A stretch of 42,325 bases of DNA from JAJPHT01 sp035526585. GTDB lineage: Archaea > Thermoplasmatota > SW-10-69-26 > JACQPN01 > JAJPHT01. A program made the translations under genes and the position numbers. Positions 1 to 7,959 of this stretch are shown in pieces. The notes beneath the pieces were generated by a model. It worked only from the letters and a program-made list of their open reading frames with translations, was not told the DNA's origin and did no database searches. The number at the start of each line of letters is the position of its first letter. Within the stretch, counting starts at the first letter, position 1. The stretch spans positions 1 through 42,325 of the forward strand of contig DATLCC010000129.1 of the NCBI GenBank assembly GCA_035526585.1, in the 5' to 3' direction.

Positions 1-819
1 CGGACCCTGCGGGCCGATGTCGCCCGGCGGACCCTGAGCCCCCGTGGCGCCCGTCGCACCGGTGGCGCCGGTTTCGCCTTGCGGACCCTGGGCGCCCGTC
101 GCGCCCGTGGCGCCCGTCTCGCCCTGCGGACCCTGCGGGCCGATGTCGCCCTGCGGGCCCTGAGCGCCCGTCGCGCCGGTCGCGCCGGTCTCGCCCTGCG
201 GACCGGGGGGGCCCATCGGGCCTACGTCACCTTGCGGCCCAGCGGGGCCCGCGGCGCCATCGGCACCGGCGGGGCCGGTGGGGCCCGTCTCACCTTGGGG
301 GCCAGCGGGGCCCGCGGCGCCATCGGCACCGGCGGGGCCGGCGGGGCCCGTCTCACCTTGCGGGCCGGCGGGGCCCGCGGCTCCATCGGCACCGGCCGGG
401 CCCTGTTCGCCCTGCGGACCGGCGGGGCCGGTCTCGCCTTGGGGGCCCTGGGCACCGGGAGCGCCGTCGGCGCCCGGTGCACCGTCCGCCCCCGCGGGGC
501 CGGCGGGGCCCTGCTCGCCCTGGGGGCCGGCGGGGCCGGCGCAGCCGAGGTTCGCGAGCGTGCAGAGGGGGCTGCCATCGAGGGAAAGCTCGCCGCCCGG
601 GCTCACGCCGAGGACGTGGCCGCCCGAGAAGACGATCGTGTGATCGCCCATGACGAGGTCGCCCAGGAGCGTGCCGCCGGTGGCGGGGAGCCACGGCGTC
701 TGCGGATCCAGGGCGAGGAAGATGTCTTCCTGCGCCACGGCGGCCGCGAAGGAGCCGGGGAACAGGATCAGGCTGAGGACTACTGCGATGGTGGTTGCTG
801 CGATGGTTCGTTGACGCAT
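1..819 (-). CDS. Collagen-like secreted protein, C-terminus outside window
   Basis: The ATG at 819 has a GGGAGG ribosome binding site just upstream, and the frame stays open to the window edge, so the 273 residues seen are partial. Residues 1 to about 30 form a signal peptide (MRQRT followed by a hydrophobic stretch ending near AVAQE). A non-repetitive region of about 60 residues follows, then about 60 uninterrupted Gly-X-Y triplets, rich in GPQGET, GPAGAD and GATGAQ, starting near residue 95. Such repeats form collagen triple helices in bacterial and viral surface proteins, and here they suggest an extracellular stalk or adhesive fibre. There is no Gly-X-Y break in the visible part. The DNA repeats themselves are near-identical in 9-45 bp blocks, so copy number could change by slippage or misassembly. 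Function beyond surface structure is unknown. Confidence 0.85.
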   Translation of the reverse strand, partial: MRQRTIAATTIAVVLSLILFPGSFAAAVAQEDIFLALDPQTPWLPATGGTLLGDLVMGDHTIVFSGGHVLGVSPGGELSLDGSPLCTLANLGCAGPAGPQGEQGPAGPAGADGAPGADGAPGAQGPQGETGPAGPQGEQGPAGADGAAGPAGPQGETGPAGPAGADGAAGPAGPQGETGPTGPAGADGAAGPAGPQGDVGPMGPPGPQGETGATGATGAQGPQGDIGPQGPQGETGATGATGAQGPQGETGATGATGATGAQGPPGDIGPQGP

Positions 820-917
820 GGCGTCGCCTCCCGAAGGCGCCCTCGAGAGGGGGCCCTGCAACCGATGGGCTGCGCACGCCATGACAGCGACGCACGTATC
901 GTGTCGGGAGACCGTGT

Positions 918-1799
918 CTACGCCTCGGCGTCGGCGAGCCGCGCGCTCACCGCGCGCCTCGCGCCCGCGCGCAGGATGTCGAGCTTCACGACGCGCCCCA
1001 CGTCGTCGCGCGTCAGGGCGCGCATCAGGTCGTCGAGCCCGTCCATCGCGCGCCCGTCGATGCCCACGAGCACGTCGCCCGCGCGCAGGCCCGCCTCGTG
1101 GGCGGGGGAGCTCTCGATCACGCGATGGAGGAGGATGCCTTTCTCGACGGTCTGCCCAATGACGCCGAGCCATGCGCGCCGCACGCGCCCGTGCGCGAGG
1201 ATCTCGTCGAGCACGAAGCGCGCGGTCGAGGAGGGGATGGCGAGCGCGATGCCCTGGGCAGGATAGAAGAGCGCCGTGTTGACGCCCACGACGCGGCCGC
1301 GCGTGTCGAGGAGCGGGCCGCCGCTGTTGCCGGGGTTGAGCGCGGCGTCCGTCTGGATGACGTTCTCGATCAGGCGACCCGAGCCCGAGCGCAGCGAGCG
1401 GCCCAGCCCCGAGACGATGCCCAGCGTGACGCTTCCGGCAAGGCCGAAGGGCGATCCCACCGCGAGGACGAGCTCGCCCACGCTCAGCGCGCCGCTGTCG
1501 GCGAGGTCGAGCGGCCGCAGCCCGTCCGTCCCGGGCAGCTTCAGGACCGCGAGGTCCGTGTGCGGGTCGGAGCCGACGAGGCGCGCCTCCAGCTCCTGCC
1601 CGCTGGGCAGGATCGCCGTGAGCCGTGTGGCGTCCGCGGCGACGTGGTGGTTCGTGAGCAGATGCCCGGCGCTCGTGGCGAGGAAGCCGCTCCCGGCCCC
1701 GCGGTCGCTGCGAAGATGCACGACGCTTGGCGCGACCTTCGCGACGAGCGTCGCAAGCTCATCCGAGAGTTGGGGAAGACCGATCGTGAGCGAGAGCAT
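918..1799 (-). CDS. HtrA/DegP-like trypsin-fold serine protease with PDZ domain
   Basis: A 293-residue S1C protease. The catalytic triad is visible: His52 in TNHHVA, Asp82 in HTDLAVLK and Ser159 in NPGNSGGPL. A single C-terminal PDZ domain (about 205-290, beginning RRAWLGVIG) would bind exposed C-termini of substrates. HtrA proteins degrade or refold damaged proteins. Unlike typical HtrA, the product starts almost directly with the protease domain (MLSLTIGLPQ) and shows no signal peptide or membrane helix, so it is probably cytosolic; if a start further upstream were used this would change, but the upstream codons do not look like a signal sequence. It is transcribed toward the collagen-like gene, with about 100 bp between them, and divergently from the membrane protein at 1900. 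Confidence 0.92.
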   Translation of the reverse strand: MLSLTIGLPQLSDELATLVAKVAPSVVHLRSDRGAGSGFLATSAGHLLTNHHVAADATRLTAILPSGQELEARLVGSDPHTDLAVLKLPGTDGLRPLDLADSGALSVGELVLAVGSPFGLAGSVTLGIVSGLGRSLRSGSGRLIENVIQTDAALNPGNSGGPLLDTRGRVVGVNTALFYPAQGIALAIPSSTARFVLDEILAHGRVRRAWLGVIGQTVEKGILLHRVIESSPAHEAGLRAGDVLVGIDGRAMDGLDDLMRALTRDDVGRVVKLDILRAGARRAVSARLADAEA

Positions 1800-1899
1800 G
1801 GATGCGTGTCGTCCTGCCGTCGCATGATGACCCGATGTGGCCGAGGGTGGTCACGCGACGCGCGGCCGCCGCACTCCGCTGGACGTACGCCATGACGCG

Positions 1900-2655
1900 A
1901 TGGACGGGCGGACATCCAGGGTCGGCAGCCTCAAGCGCGAGCCGGTGGTCGCGGGCTCGGACATGGCGCAGCTCCTCACGCTCGCGAACGCCGTCGTCGC
2001 CGTCCTCCCGGCGGCAGCCGTCTTCTTCTGGGCCTACGGCCGCTACGACGGCATGTTCCGCGACAACGTCGTGTTCCTCTACTTCATCGGCGGCCTCCTC
2101 ATGGGCGGCTTCCTCGGCTTCATGACGCTCCTCGCGTACTCGAGCCTCGGCGCCCTCGTCGCGATCGTGCTCATCATGGTCCTCCTGCCCATGGGCCTCA
2201 CAGTGGGGATCGACCGCCGCAAATGGCAGGGGGAGCGGCACGCCATCTTCAACGGCGGCGCCTTCGGTCTGGGCGTCTCCGTCATGTTCGCCTTCTCGCT
2301 CCTCTTCTACGCGTACCGATCCTTCTCCTGGATCGGCCTCGGGCAGGGGCTCCTCGTCGCGACGGGGCTCGCCGGCCTGTTCTTCGGGCTGGGCCTGCTC
2401 GCCGGGAACGGCGTGCGCCTGCGGACGCAGTTCCGGCTCGCGTTCCTCGGCATGGCGATCGTGCTCGCGCCCGTCGTCTTCCTCGGGCAGATCGTGAGCG
2501 AGCTCGTCACGGGCCACGCGTGGCTCTTCCCCGCGCTCCTCGCCCTCTACGGCGCGATCGTCGGCGTCGCGGCCGAGCGCCGGCTCCTCATCGAGGGGAT
2601 CGCCCCGGATTCGCGCAAGGAACGGCGGCGACGCCAGCGCGCGGAGCAGGCCTGA
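1900..2655 (+). CDS. Seven-helix membrane protein, unknown function
   Basis: I do not recognise a named family. From the ATG at 1963 (MAQLLTLANA) the product has about seven hydrophobic helices: LLTLANAVVAVLPAA, NVVFLYFIGGLLMGG, SLGALVAIVLIMVLL, the GGAFGLGVSVMFAFS segment, GQGLLVATGLAGLFF, FLGMAIVLAPVVF and WLFPALLALYGAIVG. It ends in a strongly basic cytoplasmic tail (RKERRRRQRAEQA). The frame is open back to 1837, and ATG codons at 1900 and 1963 are both possible. I give 1900, but 1963 places the first residues right at helix one. It is followed after a few bases by the secreted protein gene at 2662, perhaps in one transcript. Confidence 0.75.
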   Translation: MDGRTSRVGSLKREPVVAGSDMAQLLTLANAVVAVLPAAAVFFWAYGRYDGMFRDNVVFLYFIGGLLMGGFLGFMTLLAYSSLGALVAIVLIMVLLPMGLTVGIDRRKWQGERHAIFNGGAFGLGVSVMFAFSLLFYAYRSFSWIGLGQGLLVATGLAGLFFGLGLLAGNGVRLRTQFRLAFLGMAIVLAPVVFLGQIVSELVTGHAWLFPALLALYGAIVGVAAERRLLIEGIAPDSRKERRRRQRAEQA

Positions 2656-2661
2656 GCCCAA

Positions 2662-3486
2662 GTGCCAGCGAGCGCCGGCGCCAAGGATATCTCCCCTCGG
2701 GGCGCTCGCCCGACCGGAGGCATCCGCACGCGCATCCTCGTCATCCTGGCGCTTCTCGCGCTCGCCCTCGCCGGCACGAGCGCCGCCGCGCCGCCCGCGC
2801 CCGTCGCGATCGAGCTCACGGATTGCGACTACATGGAGAGCCTGAACACGGTCCCCGGCCAGCTCGTCGATCCGCTCGTGCCGGCCGACTTCACGGTGCT
2901 CGGCGCGCCCAACCTCGTGATCGGCATGGCGACGTGCGACGCGGACACGAGCGACGGCCGGCACGATCGCGTCACGTTCGGATGGGCGGACGTGAGCGTC
3001 CAGCCGCGAGCCGGGCTGCGCGCGCCGGGCATCACGCTCTATCTCTATCGCCTCGAGCACGTCGCCACCGACGACCTCTACGGCGCGATCCACCGCGAGC
3101 TTGGCGCGGAGTGCCGCGTCATGGACAGCGCGCTCGTCACGGTCGCGCTCCCCGTCGCGCACGCCACGACGAGCGACGATGGCGCGAGCGCGTGGGACAT
3201 GCTCTCGCCCGCGGGCCTGCCCGCGACGGGGGCCGTCGGCCACACGCTCTACCGCGAGATCGGACCCGCCGTCGGCGGCTACGCGTACCTCGACGGCACG
3301 CTCGTGAACCCGGGCGTCCCATCGACCGCGGGCACGTTCACCTTCGACGAGGGGAGCGCGTTGCGGGGGCTCCTGGGTCCCGCGTGGCCCAGCCGCATGC
3401 AGGCGGCGCCCGGCTTCGCGATCGAAGGCACGACGCTCGGCATGATCCCCTGGGCCGGCGCGCCCGCGCCGCGCGAGACGTGCTGA
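2662..3486 (+). CDS. Secreted protein of unknown function
   Basis: The frame begins at a GTG 6 bp after the preceding stop and encodes about 274 residues. After a short charged leader there is a clear signal peptide (RTRILVILALLALALAGTSA) followed by a mature domain of about 225 residues with no helix or anchor. The mature part holds two Cys near its start (DCDY, ATCDAD), one mid-protein (ECRV) and one as the final residue, which could form disulfides outside the cell. I do not recognise the fold. Similar acetoacetate-decarboxylase-like beta-rich extracellular domains exist, but I cannot assign it. No ATG lies between the GTG and the signal peptide, so the exact start is uncertain. Confidence 0.7.
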   Translation: MPASAGAKDISPRGARPTGGIRTRILVILALLALALAGTSAAAPPAPVAIELTDCDYMESLNTVPGQLVDPLVPADFTVLGAPNLVIGMATCDADTSDGRHDRVTFGWADVSVQPRAGLRAPGITLYLYRLEHVATDDLYGAIHRELGAECRVMDSALVTVALPVAHATTSDDGASAWDMLSPAGLPATGAVGHTLYREIGPAVGGYAYLDGTLVNPGVPSTAGTFTFDEGSALRGLLGPAWPSRMQAAPGFAIEGTTLGMIPWAGAPAPRETC

Positions 3487-3804
3487 GTGCTATCCTTTTA
3501 CCTTCTCGTCACGCGTCCGGCCGCGCATCTGCGACCTCGCGACAGGTATTTCCACGAGCGGCGCCCACGTAGGTCCCGAGGACGCGCCGCGAGAAAAGTC
3601 CCTCGTGGAACCGAGCCTCTCTCATCTGAGCGAACCCCCAAACAGGGCACTACAGTCGCATCCCGGTCGAGTCGCGACACGGGAGCGGGCGCTGCGGCGC
3701 CCGACCGCCTGACCCGTGGGTTGTCGTTGTCGGAGAGAGACTTCCGAGCGACGCGTCCTCGGCCACTCCAGGGCCGCGCTGCGGTCCATTCCCCTTCTCT
3801 CGCC
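3487..3804. other. Noncoding convergent spacer with inverted repeats
   Basis: No frame here resembles a protein. It separates two convergent genes. It holds an inverted repeat TTCCACGAG (about 3551-3559) and CTCGTGGAA (about 3601-3609), and further on a tight hairpin described separately. Confidence 0.5.
3686..3703 (+). terminator. C(TGCG)G-capped hairpin, 7-bp stem
   Basis: GGGCGC (3687-3692) and GCGCCC (3697-3702) flank a TGCG loop, with one more C-G pair outside. Read on the plus strand the loop is a UNCG-type tetraloop closed by C-G, a very stable RNA turn. It lies in the 3' region of the plus-strand gene ending at 3486. A role in 3'-end formation is inference. Confidence 0.45.
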
Positions 3805-4581
3805 TCAGCGGAACCGCGGCTCCCGTTTCTCGCGGAACGCGATCGCGCCCTCGCGGAACTCGGGCGTGCCGCCGCTCGCGCTGTTGAGCCTGCGCTCCAG
3901 GTGCAGCTGGTCGTGCAGGTCGCTCGACGTCGTCTCCGCGAGAAGGCGCTTCGCGGCCGCGAGCGCGAACGCCGGGCCCGCCGCGAGGGCGCGCGCCTCC
4001 GCGAGGGCGCGGGGCATGAGCTCCTCGGGCGCGACGACGTCGTGCACGAGGCCGAGCTCCTTCGCCTCCGCCGCGTCCACGACGCGATCGTGGAAGAGGA
4101 GCTCCTGCGCGCGCGTGAAGCCCACGAGGCGCGGAAGGAGCCACGTGCTCCCGCCATCGGGGGCGACGCCCAGCTTGAAGTACGCGGGCTTGAAGCGCGC
4201 CGCGGTGGACGCGATGCGAAGGTCGCCGCAGAGCGCGAGGCCGAATCCTCCGCCTGCGGCGACGCCGTTCAACGCGCACACGACCGGCTTGGGACCCGCG
4301 ACGAGGAGCGTGACGACCGCGTGGTGGTCCGCCGTGAGGTCGAGGAAGTGCGCCTCCGCCCGCTCGACGTTCGCGAGCATCTCCTGCACGTCGCCGCCGC
4401 TGCAGAACGCCTTCCCCGCGCCCGTGAGCACGATCGCGCCCACGGCGTCGTCGCGCGTCAGCTCGTCGAGTCGAGAGCGCAGCTCGCGCACCATCGCGAG
4501 CGTGAAGGCGTTGTAGACCGCGGGACGATCCAGCGTCACGATCGCGACCGCGCCCTCGCGCCGCACGTCCACCTCGGGCAT
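3805..4581 (-). CDS. Enoyl-CoA hydratase/isomerase (crotonase) family protein
   Basis: A full-length 258-residue crotonase. The oxyanion-hole segments are present: KAFCSGGDVQEML around residue 60 and NGVAAGGGFGLALCGDLRIA around residue 105. The second acid region reads KLGVAPDGGSTWLLPRLVG, with Asp where classic enoyl-CoA hydratase has Glu. That pattern is known from PaaG-like and enoyl-CoA isomerases, so isomerisation of an unsaturated acyl-CoA is as likely as hydration (inference). It acts in the cytosol, probably in fatty-acid or aromatic-acid breakdown. The acyl-CoA dehydrogenase at 21573 and the biotin carboxylase at 41168 fit such a pathway, though they are not linked. The gene stands alone between convergent and divergent neighbours. 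Confidence 0.93.
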   Translation of the reverse strand: MPEVDVRREGAVAIVTLDRPAVYNAFTLAMVRELRSRLDELTRDDAVGAIVLTGAGKAFCSGGDVQEMLANVERAEAHFLDLTADHHAVVTLLVAGPKPVVCALNGVAAGGGFGLALCGDLRIASTAARFKPAYFKLGVAPDGGSTWLLPRLVGFTRAQELLFHDRVVDAAEAKELGLVHDVVAPEELMPRALAEARALAAGPAFALAAAKRLLAETTSSDLHDQLHLERRLNSASGGTPEFREGAIAFREKREPRFR

Positions 4582-4668
4582 CGCGCCGCGGACGGCGAAG
4601 GCGTCCCTTCAACGCTTCCTTCGCGAAGCCATAGCTCGATCCGAAGCTGCACTCAGCAGAAAGGTTGA

Positions 4669-5844
4669 GTGGAGGTCGCCTGTCCTGGAACGGGGAACCC
4701 TTTGCGCTCCAAGACCGCGTTCGTCAGCGTCCTCGTCGCCCTCACGCTCCTGCAGGGCGCGTCCCCAGCCTCCGCCGAGGACGTCACGCCGCCCGTCATC
4801 GACCCCGTGGCGGACGTCGCCGCCGAGGCGACGAGCGCCGCCGGCGCGCCTGTGAGCTTCCCGGTGCCCGCGCTCCACGACGATACCGACGGCGACGGCG
4901 TCGCGACGTGCGACACGGAAAGCGGCGCGCTCTTCCCCCTGGGCGCGACGACGGTCGCGTGCTCGGGTGCGGACGCGGCCGGCAACGCCGCGGAGCCCGT
5001 CTCGTTCACGGTCACCGTCGTCGACACGACGCCGCCGCTCCTCGACGCGCATGCGGACGTCGCGGCGGAGGCGACCGGACCGGACGGCGCGAGCGTCGCC
5101 TTCGACCTGCCCGCGACGCACGACCTCGTCGACGGCGACGCCGTCGCGACCTGCGACGTCGCGAGCGGCGCGCGGCTTCCCCTGGGCGCGACGAGCGTCA
5201 CCTGCGGCGGCGCCGACGCCGCGGGGAACGCGGCCGTCCCCGTCACCTTCACGATCCGCGTCTTGGACACCACCGCGCCGCTCGTGGAGACGCACGCGGA
5301 CATGCTCGTCTACACGGACGACGGCCTCCAGAAGAAGAAGGCGGTCGGCTACGACGTTCCTGTCACGAACGACGCCGTCCTCGGCACCGGCACCGCCTCG
5401 TGCTCGCCCGCGAGCGGATCGATCTTCCCGCTGGGCGAGACGACGGTGAGCTGCTACTCCATCGACCCCTCGGGCAACGTCGGGCGTTCGAGCTTCCAGG
5501 TGCGCGTCGTCTTCGACACCGTGGGCGACGTCTCGATGTCGCAGTCCAAGTATACGAGCGTGGACGCCCTCACGGGCGCGGTCCACGGCGTCTACCACAT
5601 CGCGTCCAAGTCCGGCGCGCCGCTCAAGAACGTCGACGTCCGCCTCCACGTCCTGCGCTCCCTCGCCGGCGTCGCGACCGCGGAGGACATCAACGCCAAC
5701 AGCGACGTCGACGGCAACGTCCACTTCGCGGCCGGCCCCACTCTGAGCATCCCCGGAGGCAACTACGTCGTCTTCGCGAGCATCCGCATGCGCGGCTACC
5801 CGCCCGCCGCCGACACGGCCACGTACCGCATCACGACACCCTGA
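4669..5844 (+). CDS. Secreted protein with three HYR-type beta-sandwich repeats
   Basis: Three hyalin repeats (HYR) follow a signal peptide (SKTAFVSVLVALTLLQGASP). Each repeat runs from a TPPVID-like start to a GAT-TV-CSGADAAGN motif ending in an FTV-VVDTTPP linker: about residues 38-120, 120-200 and 200-280. The C-terminal 110 residues (from about VGDVSMSQSK) look like another Ig-like or CNA-B-like domain with no membrane anchor. HYR domains are adhesive extracellular modules. The start is uncertain: the GTG at 4669 precedes a poor leader, and the TTG at 4702, directly before RSKTAFV, would give a cleaner signal peptide. The gene is divergent from the crotonase, with under 90 bp between. Confidence 0.85.
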   Translation: MEVACPGTGNPLRSKTAFVSVLVALTLLQGASPASAEDVTPPVIDPVADVAAEATSAAGAPVSFPVPALHDDTDGDGVATCDTESGALFPLGATTVACSGADAAGNAAEPVSFTVTVVDTTPPLLDAHADVAAEATGPDGASVAFDLPATHDLVDGDAVATCDVASGARLPLGATSVTCGGADAAGNAAVPVTFTIRVLDTTAPLVETHADMLVYTDDGLQKKKAVGYDVPVTNDAVLGTGTASCSPASGSIFPLGETTVSCYSIDPSGNVGRSSFQVRVVFDTVGDVSMSQSKYTSVDALTGAVHGVYHIASKSGAPLKNVDVRLHVLRSLAGVATAEDINANSDVDGNVHFAAGPTLSIPGGNYVVFASIRMRGYPPAADTATYRITTP

Positions 5845-5910
5845 AGCGTCCCGGCCCGCGCGCCGCCCGAAGGCGCAAGCGCCAAAGCGAAAGGCGCGCG
5901 ATGCCCCCGC

Positions 5911-7941
5911 GTGCCCAACCGCCTCGCGGGCGAGCCAAGCAGCTATCTCCGCAGCGCCGCCCACCAGCCCGTGCACTGGCGCCCCTGGTCGTCGGACGCC
6001 TTCGCCGAAGCGAAAGCACAGGACAAGCCCATCCTCCTCGACATCGGCGCCGTGTGGTGCCACTGGTGCCACGTGATGGACCGCGAAAGCTACGAGAACG
6101 AGGACACGGCGCGGCTCATCAACGAACGCTACATCGCCGTCAAGGTCGACCGCGACGAACGCCCCGACGTCGACACCCGCTATCAAAAAAGCGTCCAAGC
6201 CATGACCGGCCAAGGCGGCTGGCCCCTCACCGCCTTCCTCCTCCCCGACGGCCGCTGCTTCTACGGCGGCACCTACTACCCACCCATCGACGCCCACGGC
6301 CGCCCCAGCTTCACCCGCGTCCTCCAAGCCGTGAGCGACGCCTACCGCGACCGACACGACGAGATCCACCACAACGCCGACGCGCTGCAGGAGCACCTCG
6401 CCTCGCGAAGTCGCGCCGCGGGCGCGACTTCGAGGGACGACTGGGACGGCATCCTGACGGAGGCCGTGGTCGAGATGCGCGCCCAGTTCGACGTGGAGCA
6501 TGGCGGGTGGGGACGCGCGCCCAAGTTCCCGCACGCCACGGCGGTCGACTTCCTCCTCACGCGCCCGGACCCGGTCGCCCGCGACATGGCGATCTCGACC
6601 CTGCGCGCGATGCGCGACGGCGGCGTCTACGACCAGCTCGCTGGCGGATCCCACCGCTACAGCGTCGACGCCTCGTGGATCGTGCCGCACTTCGAGAAGA
6701 TGCTCTACGACAACGCCGCGCTCCTGCGCAACTACGTCCGCGCATGGCGGGCGACGGGGGACGAGCCCTCGCATCGCACGGCGCGCGAGATCGCGCACTG
6801 GCTGCGCGACGTGCTGCAGCAGCCGGATGGCGGATTCGGCGGCTCGCAGGACGCGGACGTCGGCCTGGAGGACGATGGCGACTTCTTCACCTGGACGCAA
6901 GACGAGCTGCGCGCCGCGATCCCCGACCCGAACCTCGCGAAGCTCGTGGCCGCTCACTACGGCGTGCGCGAAGCAGGGGACATGCACCACAACGGCGCGA
7001 AGTGCGTCCTGCGCATCGCCGCGGACGCCGACGCGCTCGCGGCCGCCTTCAAGGTGGACGCGCAGTGGGTCCACAGCGAGCTCGCGCGCGGGCGCGGCCT
7101 GATGCGCGAGGCTCGCGCGAAGCGCGCGACGCCCTTCGTCGACCCCTTGCGCTACACGAGCTGGAACGCGATGGCGATCCAGGCGCTCCTGGAGCTCGCC
7201 GAGCCCGAGACGGACGCCATGGCGCTGCGCGCGCTCGATCATCTGCTCGCCGCCGCGTTCGTGCGCGAACGCGGCTGGGCGCGCACCGACCAAGGGAAGG
7301 TCTTCGGGCTCCTGGACGACAATGCGCAGATGCTCGACGCGCTCCTCGAAGCGCATCTTGCCACAGGCGACCGACGCTACCTGGACGCCGCGCGCGCGAC
7401 GGCGGACCTCCTCCTTGCGCGCTTCGCGCACCCGGAGGGCGGCTTCGCGGACCGCGCGCCGGGCCTTGCCCCAGCGGCCGAGGGCGCGCCCCTGTCGCAG
7501 CCCGAGCGGCCCTTGCAGGACGCGCCCACCGCGAGCGGAAACGGCGTCGCGCTGCGCGCGCTCCTGCGCCTCGCGGATGCGACGGGCGAGGAACGATATC
7601 ACGCGGCGGCGATGGACGCGCTCGGCAAGCTCGCCCACGACGCGGCGCACCTCAACCTCTTCGGAGGCGCGCTCCTTCTGGCGATGGACGCCGCGCTCCG
7701 CCCCGCGCCGCGCGTCGTCGCGCGCGTGAAGGACCCCTCGCCGTGGCGCCAGCTGACCCGACGCGCGCCCGGCGCGACGTTCGCCCTCCCGGACGAAGCG
7801 GGCGTGCCGCCGGAGGCGCGGGCGTTTCCGGGCGAGGGCGCGATGGTGTGCGTGGGGACGCGCTGCCTCGCGCCCGCGCGCACGCCCGAGGAGCTGGCCG
7901 CGCGGCTGGCCGAAGCGCGGCAAGGCTTATCCGCCACATGA
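5911..7941 (+). CDS. DUF255 thioredoxin-domain protein (YyaL/SSP411 family)
   Basis: A 676-residue protein of the family typified by YyaL and human spermatogenesis-associated protein 20. Residues 1-165 are the DUF255 thioredoxin-like domain, with the SAAHQPVHWRPW entry motif and a C50-H-W-C53 active site inside VWCHWCHVM. The rest is an alpha/alpha-barrel similar to N-acylglucosamine 2-epimerase (for example HFEKMLYDNAALLRNY and the GGFGGSQDAD segment). The biochemical role of the family is not settled; a redox or sugar-related function has been suggested. It starts at GTG 5911. The thiB promoter lies within its last codons, so the two may be separately transcribed. Length is normal for the family. 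Confidence 0.93.
   Translation: MPNRLAGEPSSYLRSAAHQPVHWRPWSSDAFAEAKAQDKPILLDIGAVWCHWCHVMDRESYENEDTARLINERYIAVKVDRDERPDVDTRYQKSVQAMTGQGGWPLTAFLLPDGRCFYGGTYYPPIDAHGRPSFTRVLQAVSDAYRDRHDEIHHNADALQEHLASRSRAAGATSRDDWDGILTEAVVEMRAQFDVEHGGWGRAPKFPHATAVDFLLTRPDPVARDMAISTLRAMRDGGVYDQLAGGSHRYSVDASWIVPHFEKMLYDNAALLRNYVRAWRATGDEPSHRTAREIAHWLRDVLQQPDGGFGGSQDADVGLEDDGDFFTWTQDELRAAIPDPNLAKLVAAHYGVREAGDMHHNGAKCVLRIAADADALAAAFKVDAQWVHSELARGRGLMREARAKRATPFVDPLRYTSWNAMAIQALLELAEPETDAMALRALDHLLAAAFVRERGWARTDQGKVFGLLDDNAQMLDALLEAHLATGDRRYLDAARATADLLLARFAHPEGGFADRAPGLAPAAEGAPLSQPERPLQDAPTASGNGVALRALLRLADATGEERYHAAAMDALGKLAHDAAHLNLFGGALLLAMDAALRPAPRVVARVKDPSPWRQLTRRAPGATFALPDEAGVPPEARAFPGEGAMVCVGTRCLAPARTPEELAARLAEARQGLSAT
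7926..7932 (+). promoter_or_regulatory. TATA-like box for thiBPQ
   Basis: CTTATCC, centred about 31 nt before the thiB ATG, fits the usual archaeal TATA spacing for a nearly leaderless mRNA. It lies inside the last codons of the preceding gene. No conserved THI-box core could be found before thiB. Confidence 0.35.
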
Positions 7942-7959
7942 GTATCGCGGAATAGTACC

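Noticed and set aside
4609..7923. A 1104-codon open frame on the minus strand opposite the HYR and DUF255 genes
   Set aside because: Its translation is an Arg/Val/Asp-rich string with no domain, the mirror of codon bias in the real plus-strand genes. Many other frames of this kind (for example 14461-16752, 26955-28997, 34640-36805) were dropped for the same reason.
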